DNA of 18,684 bases from CF-161 sp035263645 (GTDB lineage: Bacteria > Chloroflexota > Dormibacteria > Dormibacterales > Dormibacteraceae), in contig DATFRD010000286.1 in NCBI GenBank assembly GCA_035263645.1, positions 1 to 18,684 of the forward strand. Direction: 5' to 3'. Below are positions 1 through 7,175 of this stretch, piece after piece. Position 1 is the stretch's first letter, and each line of letters opens with the position of its first letter. The position numbers were made by a program, and so were the translations under genes. The notes beneath the pieces were generated by a model that saw nothing but the letters and a program-made list of their open reading frames with translations, had not been told where the DNA came from and made no database searches.

Positions 1-18
1 AACCAGGCGGCGTAAAGA

Positions 19-168
19 CTTGCAAGGGGGGGCGGGCCCCCCCCGAAACCCCCCTGCCCGGATCCTGGGGGCACCTTCGGTGCATCCCTTCGGGGCTTGG
101 CGCTGACGCTGGATGCGATAAAGGGACTCACACGCTCGGGCCAAGCCCTTGCTTACCTGGCGGCGCAA
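19..168 (+). repeat. Dispersed intergenic repeat, copy A
   Basis: A run of G and C tracts (about 25-56) is followed by a segment containing GGTGCATCCCTTCGGGGCTT near 79-98 and then GGACTCACACGC near 124-135. The same order of elements, on the opposite strand and with about 70-80% apparent identity by eye, occurs at 7011-7175. A second, partial G-tract/C-tract unit follows at about 163-198. No open reading frame is convincing in 1-250. It lies downstream of the 5S terminator. Its nature is unknown; it may be a small non-autonomous element or a terminator-like intergenic repeat. The alignment was done by eye only. Confidence 0.6.
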
Positions 169-210
169 GGGGGAACCCCCCTTCCGGATCCCCCCTGTGC
201 CAGGGCGAAA

Positions 211-246
211 TGAGAAACCCCGCTGACCTGTGTGGTCTGCGGGGTT
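211..246 (-). terminator. Rho-independent terminator of the 5S rRNA unit
   Basis: Read on the minus strand, a stem with arms CCCCGC-A-GACC and GGTC-A-GCGGGG (ACACA loop) is followed by TTTCTCATTT. It begins a few bases after the 5S 3' end, so it is the natural terminator of that unit. Confidence 0.75.
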
Positions 247-249
247 GAA

Positions 250-368
<119 letters not shown>

Positions 369-376
369 CGGCGGAC

Positions 377-405
377 ATTATAGCCGCCCCTGCACTATCG
401 CGTCC
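377..405 (-). promoter_or_regulatory. Promoter of the 5S rRNA gene
   Basis: A perfect -10 hexamer TATAAT lies at 377-382 (minus strand), 8 nt upstream of the inferred 5S 5' end, so the transcript would start at or next to the mature end. The -35 region (about 400-405, inside the end of rpsU) shows no good TTGACA match. The TATAAT stands out in a region of very high GC. Confidence 0.7.
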
Positions 406-568
406 GGCGACGTCTGGCTCGGAGGCTCTTGATCTTCCGCGCCTCGGCGGGAGGCACGTAGTGCGCCCTCCGCCGCATCTCGCGGACCAGGCCCTGCTCC
501 TGCACCTTGCGCCGGAACTCGCGCAGAGCCTGCTCGAACTCCTCCGGATCCTTGACGACTACCTTCAA
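395..568 (-). CDS. rpsU: 30S ribosomal protein bS21
   Basis: The product is a 57-residue basic protein of the small ribosomal subunit that binds near the 3' end of 16S rRNA and helps translation initiation. The sequence is typical of bS21: a short beta segment KVVVKDPEEFEQALREF, then RRKVQEQGL, then REMRRRAHYVPP, and an Arg/Lys-rich tail. The start is taken as TTG at 568, with an AGGGTG motif about 9 nt upstream. No ATG or GTG lies in frame at the family's usual N-terminus, and the longer upstream reading runs into low-complexity sequence. The gene stops 26 nt before the 5S rRNA. A TATCCT hexamer at 649-654 (minus) is a weak promoter candidate, giving a 5' leader of about 70 nt. The presence of bS21 argues against most Actinobacteria. 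Confidence 0.9.
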   Translation of the reverse strand: MKVVVKDPEEFEQALREFRRKVQEQGLVREMRRRAHYVPPAEARKIKSLRARRRRTR

Positions 569-695
569 ACTTCGATCACACCCTTTTGCTGGTTTCTCTC
601 GTGCCCCCGGCGCCCACGATGGGACGAACGGCCTGGGCTCCGGTGCAAAGGATAACCCAAGTCCGCCCGGGGGGCGGGCCGTCGCCGGCGTGGGG

Positions 696-701
696 TACCC
701 T
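696..701 (+). promoter_or_regulatory. -10 element for a leaderless transcript
   Basis: TACCCT (a TANNNT -10 hexamer) ends 9 nt before the ATG at 711. No Shine-Dalgarno is visible between them and no clear -35 is seen. The arrangement matches leaderless promoters and is repeated at other genes in the window. Confidence 0.45.
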
Positions 702-710
702 TCGCGCCAC

Positions 711-1148
711 ATGCTCGATCAGCCGCGGGTGCGCACCCGGCACGCCGACCTGGCCCTGGAGGAGGTCGCCGAGGCGCTGCCCGGGACCGGTGAGATCATG
801 GCCTCGGTCAGCTCCTGCTACGCGATGTGCTGGCACGCCGCGGCGGGCGGCAACTGGGACCTGGCGGCCTACTACCTGCGACGGACCCGCAGCCTCCTCC
901 GCGGACTCGCGGTGACGAGGCCGAAGTACGCCGGCCAGGTCCGCGAGTACGACGCCGGCATCCTCGAACGGCTCTACCAGGCGCTCGTCCATCGCGATCG
1001 CGCGGAGTTCGAACGGCTCTACTCGACGGCCGTGGACCGGGCCAACGCGTACCACCTGGAGACGGGCCACCCGTACATCCGCTGGTCCCGCCCACCGGAT
1101 CCGCCGGAAAGAGGCCTGGATCTCCGCGGCGACACCGCCGCCGGCTGA
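711..1148 (+). CDS. Uncharacterised protein, 145 aa
   Basis: I do not recognise the family. The start is ATG 711, chosen because a TACCCT -10 box lies 9 nt upstream and because the reading upstream of it overlaps rpsU antisense. The protein is mostly predicted helix, soluble, with no signal peptide or membrane segment. Visible features are a Cys-rich, aromatic patch (ASVSSCYAMCWHAAAGGNWD, residues 31-50), then YYLRRTRSLLRGL and a middle LERLYQALVHRDRAEFERLY with a repeating Leu/Phe/Tyr pattern that suggests a helical bundle. The C-terminal region has HLETGHPYIRW, followed by a Pro/Arg-rich tail. Residue variety and the aromatic patterning look like a real protein rather than a GC shadow. It diverges from rpsU and ends just before a large palindrome. 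Confidence 0.75.
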   Translation: MLDQPRVRTRHADLALEEVAEALPGTGEIMASVSSCYAMCWHAAAGGNWDLAAYYLRRTRSLLRGLAVTRPKYAGQVREYDAGILERLYQALVHRDRAEFERLYSTAVDRANAYHLETGHPYIRWSRPPDPPERGLDLRGDTAAG

Positions 1149-1187
1149 ACGGGCGCCGTCCGGGCGCCGGACCGCCGGAAGCGGCTG

Positions 1188-1369
1188 CTAGGGGCGCGGC
1201 CGGAAACCTGGCCGAGAGATTTGGGGGCCACGTGCCCCAGATCCGGTGGCGCCGACGAGGAGCGCAGGGAGCGCCCTCTAGGGCGTGAGCGAGCACCGCA
1301 GGAGGCAACGCCGGAGATGGGGTGCATGGGCCCCAAAGATCCGGCTGGGTTTTCGGCCGGCGCCCCTAG
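1188..1369. repeat. 182-bp imperfect palindrome between convergent genes
   Basis: Two 91-nt arms (1188-1278 and 1279-1369) are inverted copies of each other at about 60-65% identity by eye. Near-perfect pairing occurs at the centre (CGCCCTC/TAGGGCG, 1272-1285) and at the outer ends (CTAGGGGCGC / GCGCCCCTAG). The right arm ends on the stop codon of the RDD gene. It could be a long bidirectional transcript hairpin, or two abutting inverted copies of an intergenic element. I see no coding capacity in it. Confidence 0.7.
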
Positions 1370-2580
1370 GCGCCCTGGACCTCGCCGGCGCCGCCGGGGC
1401 TGCCCTGAGGCTGCACCTGGGGCAGCGGGCCGGTGAGCAGCGGCAGGTGCTCGCGTCTGACGACGACGGTGCCGGCCATCAGGTCCTGGAGGCCCTGCCG
1501 GCGGCGTGTGAGCGGGATCAGACCGGCCAGAGGCACCAGGCAGATGAGGTCGATGACCAGCGCGGCCAGCACGACGACGACCAGCGGCACCGTGACGGCG
1601 AACAGCGTCACGGCGACCGGGAAGACCTTGGGCGCGTAGCGTCCGGTGGCGCGGCCGAAGGAGATCCGGCGACCGTGCCCGTCGGCCACAACCAGCTGGA
1701 AGAACCGCTTGCCGATGGTCGCCTGCCAGCTCGAGCTCTCCAGGCCGGCGAAGTACAGCCACTGCAGCACGATCGCGATGACGATCAGCGCCAGCGACAC
1801 GCCGCCCAGGCTCGCGGCGTTCAGCGGCTGGCCGGTCGAGAGCACGCCCACGATGGCGAAGAAGGAGACCACCACGGCCAGGATCACGGTGCCGATGGCG
1901 ACCAGCACGTAGTCGACGACCGCGGCTCCCAGCCTGCGCCAGAGGCCGCCATACGCATGCGCGGGCGCCGGCGACGGCGGGGCCGGCACAGCCAGGGCCT
2001 GGTGCGGCGAGGGCGCGTACCCGCCGGCGGCCGCAGCCGGCAGCACCAGGCCCGGCGCGGGGGCCGAGGCGACCGGCGCCATCCACGCCGGCTGGCCGGC
2101 GACGGCAGCCGGCACCGGCCCCTGGGCCGGCACGACCGGTGCAGACGGCACCGGGGCCGCCGGGTCGGAGCTCGGCGGCGGCGCGCTCGGCGCGTCTGCC
2201 CCGGGGATCTCCGCCACGGCGGCGCGCGCCGCCGCCACGGCGGCCTCAGCGTCCCCGTCGCGGTCCAGCACGTCGAGCGCCGCCTTCGCGGCGGTGTGCT
2301 GCCGCGCGGGGCCGCCGCCCAGCTCCTTGCGGGCCCAGTCATACCATTCGGCGTACGCCCGCCGGCGAGGGCTCACGCGGGTGATGAGGCCGATCCCCTG
2401 ACCGGCGACGCTGCGCCGCGCGGCCGCCCGGGCGCCCTGCTCGTCGCCGCCTGCCTCCAGGGCCTCGACGGCCGCCTGGGCGGCGCCCAGGCAGACGCGG
2501 CCTTCCGTGCTGACCTCCCGCTTGGCCCAGGCATACCACTCGGCAAACCGCTCGTCCAGGGTCTCGGTGGAGCCCTCCAC
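1366..2580 (-). CDS. RDD-domain membrane protein with duplicated N-terminal module
   Basis: The 404-residue protein has three parts. Residues 11-59 and 75-123 are two copies of one helical module (FAEWYAWAKREV... and YAEWYDWARKEL..., each ending in a run like AARAAVA). Residues 125-210 are a Pro/Ala-rich linker. Residues 213-376 are an RDD domain: GLWRRLGAAVVDY at the start of the first membrane helix, hydrophobic segments near 224-248, 260-280 and 318-350, TIGKRFFQLVV, and the closing RRQGLQDLMAGTVVV. RDD proteins are membrane proteins of mostly unknown function, some linked to ion transport. The start is GTG 2580, with a TACCCT -10 box 7 nt upstream and no Shine-Dalgarno. It follows the sortase gene on the same strand after 61 nt but probably has its own promoter. 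The repeated module is not one I can name. Confidence 0.88.
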   Translation of the reverse strand: MEGSTETLDERFAEWYAWAKREVSTEGRVCLGAAQAAVEALEAGGDEQGARAAARRSVAGQGIGLITRVSPRRRAYAEWYDWARKELGGGPARQHTAAKAALDVLDRDGDAEAAVAAARAAVAEIPGADAPSAPPPSSDPAAPVPSAPVVPAQGPVPAAVAGQPAWMAPVASAPAPGLVLPAAAAGGYAPSPHQALAVPAPPSPAPAHAYGGLWRRLGAAVVDYVLVAIGTVILAVVVSFFAIVGVLSTGQPLNAASLGGVSLALIVIAIVLQWLYFAGLESSSWQATIGKRFFQLVVADGHGRRISFGRATGRYAPKVFPVAVTLFAVTVPLVVVVLAALVIDLICLVPLAGLIPLTRRRQGLQDLMAGTVVVRREHLPLLTGPLPQVQPQGSPGGAGEVQGA

Positions 2581-2587
2581 AGTTGAA

Positions 2588-2593
2588 AGGGTA
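2588..2593 (-). promoter_or_regulatory. -10 element of the RDD gene, leaderless type
   Basis: TACCCT on the minus strand ends 7 nt before the GTG at 2580. It is the same hexamer as the one upstream of the gene at 711. No Shine-Dalgarno and no clear -35 are seen. Confidence 0.45.
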
Positions 2594-2641
2594 GGGCTTC
2601 GACGCAGTCCGGGGCCACCGCCCCCCGTCGACCGGGGGTTC

Positions 2642-3535
2642 TCAGGCGCTCAGGTCGGCGTAGATCACCAGCCGCTGGGTCGCGAGGTTCCCGGCCCAGA
2701 GCGGCCAGCAGGTGGTCAGCACCAGGCGCGGGGTGCTGCTCCTGACGAGCACGGAGGGGTCGTCGGGGCTCACGATCCGCGTGCCCGTGACGCGGTACGT
2801 ATAGCGGGCCGCGGCGGTCTCCAGGATCACCGTGTCGCCGGCGGAGAGCTGGCCGAACGGAATCCAGAAGGTGTTGTGCGCCGCCACGCCGACCAGGCCG
2901 GGGCCGCCCGGCAGGCCGGTCGCGGGATAGTGTCCGGGGCCCGTGGCCAGGATGTCTGTGGAGACGCCCTGCCGGACTGCGGCGTAGTAGCCGATCCTGG
3001 GCACCCGGATCGCGAACAGCGCCGGGATGGCGCTGCGCGGCGCCGCCTGAGCCTGGGGCACCGGCGTGGCGGCCACCGGGCTGGGGGTCGCCGGCAGGTC
3101 GCTGAGCGCTGTGGCGCTCGGCGGCGGCTCGGCCACCGTCTGCGACCAGCGCTGGGTGAGCTGGTCCTCCTGCCACATGCCGTAGCCGATCAGGGCGAAC
3201 GGCAGCAGGCACGTGAGCAGGCCGGTCGCGACCAGACCCAGCGCGAGGTTGCGCAGGGAGAGCCTGGGCGCGAGCCACAGATGCCACGCCCGAATGCCGG
3301 CCCGGCGCCAGCGCCGGGCGCCCGACTGGGCCGGGTCGCCCACGGGGATGCCCCACGGCAGCCGGCGGGTGCGCGGGCCGGCCCCGATCGGACGGAGTGC
3401 GAGATGGCGCACCGCGAGCAGGGGCGCCACCGACAGGTGCCACGCCCGGGTGGCGCCTCGGCGCCAGCGCCAGGCGCGCGACTGGGCCGGGTGGGCCAGG
3501 GGAATGCCCCTGGGCCCACCCGGGACCGAGCTCAC
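2642..3535 (-). CDS. Sortase (class D/E-like transpeptidase)
   Basis: This is a membrane-anchored cysteine transpeptidase that would cleave an LAxTG-type signal and attach the protein to the cell wall. The 297-residue protein has the sortase fold from about residue 165 to 295: His220 in LVGVAAHNTFW, Cys276 in LVLTTCWPLW (TLxTC-type signature) and Arg288 in QRLVIYADL. One membrane segment lies at about 97-121, followed by a Pro-rich linker. The roughly 95-residue N-terminal part is unusual: residues 10-47 and 62-99 are two copies of a basic, Trp-rich unit (GIP...DPAQSRA..WRR....AWHL..AP.L..R.LAL). The GTG start overlaps the stop of the LANTG gene by 4 nt, so the two genes are translationally coupled. 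The class assignment rests on the signature and the neighbour's LANTG motif. Confidence 0.9.
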   Translation of the reverse strand: MSSVPGGPRGIPLAHPAQSRAWRWRRGATRAWHLSVAPLLAVRHLALRPIGAGPRTRRLPWGIPVGDPAQSGARRWRRAGIRAWHLWLAPRLSLRNLALGLVATGLLTCLLPFALIGYGMWQEDQLTQRWSQTVAEPPPSATALSDLPATPSPVAATPVPQAQAAPRSAIPALFAIRVPRIGYYAAVRQGVSTDILATGPGHYPATGLPGGPGLVGVAAHNTFWIPFGQLSAGDTVILETAAARYTYRVTGTRIVSPDDPSVLVRSSTPRLVLTTCWPLWAGNLATQRLVIYADLSA

Positions 3536-4182
3536 CGCCCCGCGGACGAGCGCCCGCGGCCGACGCTGACCAGGAAGAGAGCCAGACCGGCCACGATCAC
3601 GGCCAGGCCGATCAGGGGCAGCCTGAGGTCGAGGCCCCCGGTGTTGGCGAGCGCGGCCACCGTCTGCACGCTCGGCGACGGCGAGGGCGACTGGGGCTGG
3701 CTCGGCGGAGCCGTGCAGGAGGCCGTCGTCCCGACCACAGTCGCCTCCTGGTCGGTCGGTGTGAACGACACAGTGGTGCCATTCTGGAGGTTGATCGTCA
3801 GGTCGGCCGGCACCTTGCCAGCCTGATCGCTCGTCACCTTCTCGACCTTAACGACAAAGCCCTTGATGCCCGTATCCGCGTTGGCCTTGAAACAGACCTT
3901 CTGCGTGAAGCTGTTGTTGCTGTTGTCCTGAAAGGCGGGCACGGTCAGCGCTGCGGTGTCGAGGGCTGTGCTGGAACCCTGGGCGAAGAGTTGCAGGAAG
4001 ACGTAGCGGGTGTCTGTGCCTGGCTGGACCTGGCCGCTGAGGGTGACGCACACTTGGCCGGTATCCGACTGGCAGGCAACTGCGAGGGTCGCCTGGTTCA
4101 CGACATGCGCCGCCGCCGGCACTGCCAGCGCCACACTAAGCATAAGCACAGCAGGTATGGTCAGGGTCCTGATCAGCTTCAC
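3532..4182 (-). CDS. Secreted LANTG-type cell-wall-anchored protein (sortase substrate)
   Basis: The 216-residue precursor has a clear Sec signal peptide (KLIRTLTIPAVLMLSVALA, cleavage near AAA-H at about 25), an extracellular domain rich in Thr/Val/Gln with four cysteines (37, 45, 97, 156), a Ser/Pro-rich linker at 159-172, and a C-terminal sorting signal. The signal is LANTG at 178-182, then a hydrophobic stretch to about 207 and a basic tail GRGRSSAGR. LAxTG is the pentapeptide recognised by class E (and some F) sortases. The start is GTG 4182, with GGAGG 8 nt upstream; the longer upstream reading lacks any signal-peptide character. The gene lies directly before the sortase and overlaps it, so it is very likely that enzyme's dedicated substrate. 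The function of the mature domain is unknown; it resembles a beta-sandwich surface protein. Confidence 0.88.
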   Translation of the reverse strand: MKLIRTLTIPAVLMLSVALAVPAAAHVVNQATLAVACQSDTGQVCVTLSGQVQPGTDTRYVFLQLFAQGSSTALDTAALTVPAFQDNSNNSFTQKVCFKANADTGIKGFVVKVEKVTSDQAGKVPADLTINLQNGTTVSFTPTDQEATVVGTTASCTAPPSQPQSPSPSPSVQTVAALANTGGLDLRLPLIGLAVIVAGLALFLVSVGRGRSSAGR

Positions 4183-4484
4183 TCGATAATCCTCCACCAC
4201 GTACGCGAGACGTTTGCCGGATCGATGGGCCCTGGCGGTCGCAGAACGCCGGCTCGGCCCGACCGGGGCCGCTATCCCCAGGTCCGACGTGCGGTATCCG
4301 CCTGGCCCTTCCCCTTCTCCCCTCAACGAGCCCGCTCCGCCGTGGTTACGCCGACGGCGCAATCCGTGCCGTTCGGGCCCCAGGACCTCGGTGTGGCCGG
4401 CTCCGGGCACCGCGGGCGGGCCGGCCCGGGCTGCGCTCAGGAGGCGTTGCCGAGGCGAGGCGGGCGGCTGCTAGCCTGTGTGCC
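4183..4484. other. Divergent intergenic region, no gene found
   Basis: A 302-nt non-coding gap between the LANTG gene (minus) and the Lon-like gene (plus). It holds the Shine-Dalgarno GGAGG of the LANTG gene (minus, about 4191-4195) and a -10 candidate for the Lon-like gene at 4472-4477. I see no RNA gene, strong hairpin or operator. Frames through it are GC shadows. Confidence 0.6.
4447..4477 (+). promoter_or_regulatory. Candidate leaderless promoter of the Lon-like gene
   Basis: TAGCCT at 4472-4477 (TANNNT) ends 7 nt before the GTG at 4485. A poor -35 candidate TTGCCG lies at 4447-4452 with a long 19-nt spacer. No Shine-Dalgarno precedes the GTG, which fits a transcript starting at the start codon. 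Confidence 0.4.
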
Positions 4485-7010
4485 GTGTCGACCGGAGCTT
4501 CCAGCGGCGAGCCGGGACCGGCGCCGGGCGGGGACGGCGAGGCGGCGCCCGCAGCCGACCGGCTCCGCGTCGCCCCCGAGCGCCTGCGGCGTCGCCTCGA
4601 CCCGTCCAGCCTGGCCTTCGAGACCACGGCCGAGGTCGAGCCGCTGGCCGCCCTGATCGGCCAGCCCAGGGTCCTCGAGTCGATCGAGTTCGGCGTTGAG
4701 ATGAGCGCGCCCGGCTACAACCTCTTCCTGGCCGGCGCCCCCGGTTCGGGCCGGACCGAGACGATCCGCGACTACCTCGCCGGCGCCGCCACGGCCCGGC
4801 CGCCGGCGGACGACTGGGTGTACGTCCACGACTTCGGACAGCCCCATCGGCCCCGCGCCATCAGGCTGCCGGCCGGTCGGGCGGGACAGCTGGCGGCCGA
4901 CGTGGACGCGCTCGTCGTCGCCGCCCGTCGGCACATCGGAGCGGCGTTCGAAGGGGACAACTACGGCGAGCGCCGGCGCCAGGCGCTGGCTCAGATCAGC
5001 CAGCAGAGGGACGCCGTCCTGGCCGAGATGCGCCGGTTCGCCACCGAGCACAGCTTCGGCCTGGAGCCCACCCCGACCGGGCTGGTCGCGGTGCCCATGC
5101 TCGGTGACCGCCCCCTCACGCCGGACGAGATCCGGCTCCTGACCCCCGACCGCCAGGCGGACCTGGAGCGCAGCGGCGCCCAGGTCCAGGAGGCGGTCGT
5201 CGCCGGCCTGCGCCGCCTGCACCAGCTGGACCGGAGCGCCGCCGAGCTCATCCGGCGCGTGGACCGCGAGATCGCCGCCTTCGCCATCGATCCGCTCCTC
5301 CACGCGCTGCGCGAGCGCTACGAGACGCTGCCCGACGTGCTCGTCCACCTCGACCAGGTCCGCGACAGCATCATCGACAGCCTGGCCGACTTCCGCCCGC
5401 GCGGCGCCGAGACAGACGGCGCCGCGGTCGCCCCGTGGGAGGTGGCGGCCGCAGAGGAGCGCCTGGGGCGGTACCACGTGAACGTCCTGGTGCGCAACGG
5501 GGAGACGTCGCCCGCCCCGGTCGTCTTCGAGCCCAATCCGACGTACACCAACCTGGTGGGCCGGATCGAGTACCGGGGCGTGTTCGGCACGCTGGTCACC
5601 GACTTTCGCCAGGTCCGGGCCGGCGCGCTCCATCGGGCCAACGGCGGGTTCCTGGTCCTCGAGGCCGCGGACGTGCTGCGCAACCCGGCCGCCTGGGATG
5701 CGCTGAAGCGGGCCCTGCGCGCGCGGGAGATCCGCATCGAGAGCCTCGCGGAGCAGTTCTCGGCCGCGCCGACGACCACGCTGGCGCCGGAGCCCATCCC
5801 GCTCGCCGTGAAGGTCGTCCTGATCGGCCCGACCGACCTCTTCCACCTGCTGCATGCGGTCGACGAGGACTTCGGCGCGCTGTTCAAGGTGAAGGTGGAC
5901 TTCGCGCCGGACATGGAGTGGTCCGACGACCACGTGCGCAGCTACGCCGCGTTCATCAGCCGCCGGGTGCGGGAGAGCGGGCTCCAGCACTTCGACCGGA
6001 CCGGGGTCGCCCGCGTCGTGGAGCACGGGTCGCGGCTGCGGGACGACCAGCGCAAGCTCTCCACGCGCCTCCAGGACATCGGCGACCTGGTGACGGAAGC
6101 CAGCTTCTGGGCGGGGAAGGCGGGTCGGCAGGTCGTGAGCGCGGAGGACGTGAACCAGGCCGTCGCCCGGCGCGAGGCGCGCTCCAGCCTCCCCGAGGAG
6201 CGGATGCGGGAGATGATCGACGACGGCACGATCCGGATCGACATCGACGGCGAGCGCGTCGGCCAGGTCAACGGGCTCACGGTCGTCGAGCTCGGGGACT
6301 ATCGCTTCGGGCTCCCCGCTCGGGTGACGGCCAGGGTCTCGATGGGCCGGGGCACCATCGAGAGCATCGAGCGCGAGACCGAGCTCTCGGGGCCGATCCA
6401 CTCCAAGGGGTTCCTCATCCTCAGCGGATACCTGGCCGGCCAGTACGGGCAGGAGTGGCCGCTGGCGCTGCGGGGCACGCTGACCTTCGAGCAGTCGTAC
6501 GGCGGCATCGAGGGCGACTCCGCATCCGCCACCGAGCTCTACGCGCTGCTCTCCGCGCTGTCCGGCCTGCCGCTGAAGCAGTCCGTCGCGGTGACCGGCT
6601 CCGTGGACCAGCTCGGCGAGGTGCAGGCGGTGGGCGGCGTGACCCACAAGATCGAGGGGTTCTTCCACGCCTGCCAGGCTCGCGGGCTGACCGGGCGCCA
6701 GGGCGTGGCGATCCCGGCGGCGAACGTGGCCAACCTGATGCTGTCCGACGAGGTGGTCCAGGCGGTCGAGCAGGGCCGGTTCCACATCTGGGCCCTGCGC
6801 TCGGTGGACGAGGGGATGGAGCTGCTCACGGGCCGCGCGCCCGGTGACCGGCAGGAGGACGGCAGCTATCCGGACGGCACGGTCCACCGCCTCGTCCAGG
6901 AGCGCCTGCGCGGCTACACGCAGCGGCTGAACGCGCTCTCCGGCCAGGCGGATGGCCGGACGGGGCTCGGGCCCGCGCCGGCGCCGGCGGCGGGCACCGG
7001 CACCGACTAG
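4485..7010 (+). CDS. Lon-like ATP-dependent protease, AAA_32/LonB-type
   Basis: The 841-residue protein is a soluble protease of the Lon-related group with an AAA_32-type ATPase (as in E. coli YcbZ), not classical LonA, since it lacks the LonA N-domain. The P-loop is GAPGSGRTET at 84-93, with Arg at the usual Lys position. A long helical insertion (about 135-300) separates it from the Walker B-like HRANGGFLVLEAADVL at 383-398. A helical lid at about 480-565 leads to the Lon protease domain at about 585-785. The Ser-Lys dyad is Ser679 in GIEGDSASATEL and Lys722 in GGVTHKIEGFF. GTG 4485 is the earliest start that keeps the conserved core and follows a TANNNT box. The substrate cannot be read from sequence. 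The gene stands alone; its 3' end meets a dispersed repeat and convergent pspAB. Confidence 0.93.
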   Translation: MSTGASSGEPGPAPGGDGEAAPAADRLRVAPERLRRRLDPSSLAFETTAEVEPLAALIGQPRVLESIEFGVEMSAPGYNLFLAGAPGSGRTETIRDYLAGAATARPPADDWVYVHDFGQPHRPRAIRLPAGRAGQLAADVDALVVAARRHIGAAFEGDNYGERRRQALAQISQQRDAVLAEMRRFATEHSFGLEPTPTGLVAVPMLGDRPLTPDEIRLLTPDRQADLERSGAQVQEAVVAGLRRLHQLDRSAAELIRRVDREIAAFAIDPLLHALRERYETLPDVLVHLDQVRDSIIDSLADFRPRGAETDGAAVAPWEVAAAEERLGRYHVNVLVRNGETSPAPVVFEPNPTYTNLVGRIEYRGVFGTLVTDFRQVRAGALHRANGGFLVLEAADVLRNPAAWDALKRALRAREIRIESLAEQFSAAPTTTLAPEPIPLAVKVVLIGPTDLFHLLHAVDEDFGALFKVKVDFAPDMEWSDDHVRSYAAFISRRVRESGLQHFDRTGVARVVEHGSRLRDDQRKLSTRLQDIGDLVTEASFWAGKAGRQVVSAEDVNQAVARREARSSLPEERMREMIDDGTIRIDIDGERVGQVNGLTVVELGDYRFGLPARVTARVSMGRGTIESIERETELSGPIHSKGFLILSGYLAGQYGQEWPLALRGTLTFEQSYGGIEGDSASATELYALLSALSGLPLKQSVAVTGSVDQLGEVQAVGGVTHKIEGFFHACQARGLTGRQGVAIPAANVANLMLSDEVVQAVEQGRFHIWALRSVDEGMELLTGRAPGDRQEDGSYPDGTVHRLVQERLRGYTQRLNALSGQADGRTGLGPAPAPAAGTGTD

Positions 7011-7175
7011 AACAGACCCGACACAGGCGCAAGCACGGGCTCCGCCCTGCGTGCGAGTCCGTCTTCCCGACGCCGACGACGCCACAAGTAGCCCCGAAGG
7101 GATGCGCCGCAGGCGCCCCCAAGGACCCCAGACAGAGGGGGGTTTTGGAAGGGGGGCCTGCCCCCTCTTGCATCG
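7011..7175 (-). repeat. Dispersed intergenic repeat, copy B (inverted relative to copy A)
   Basis: Read on the minus strand this segment matches copy A at 19-168 element by element: GCAAG plus a G-tract, a C-tract, an AAACCCCCC run, a GGGGGC, GCATCCCTTCGGGGCT (plus-strand 7089-7104), GGACTCGCACGC and GTGCTTGCGCCTG. It fills the whole gap between the convergent Lon-like and pspAB genes. A short hairpin (AGGGGG at 7150-7155, CCCCCT at 7161-7166) could help end transcription, although no T-run follows. Confidence 0.6.

Noticed and set aside
507..710. N-terminal extension of the 711-1148 protein
   Set aside because: It overlaps rpsU antisense, and a -10 box plus an ATG at 711 give a better start.
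1285..2586. 433-codon plus-strand frame opposite the RDD gene
   Set aside because: Low-complexity Arg/Gly/Asp/His-rich sequence antisense to a clear membrane protein; its start lies inside the palindrome.
4183..4410. N-terminal extension of the LANTG protein to 4410
   Set aside because: The GTG at 4182 has GGAGG 8 nt upstream and begins a perfect signal peptide; the upstream part is Arg/Gly-rich.
4437..7085. Very long open frame on the minus strand opposite the Lon-like gene
   Set aside because: Composition is His/Asp/Arg/Leu-rich with no motifs; it is the antisense shadow of a strong, motif-complete gene at high GC.
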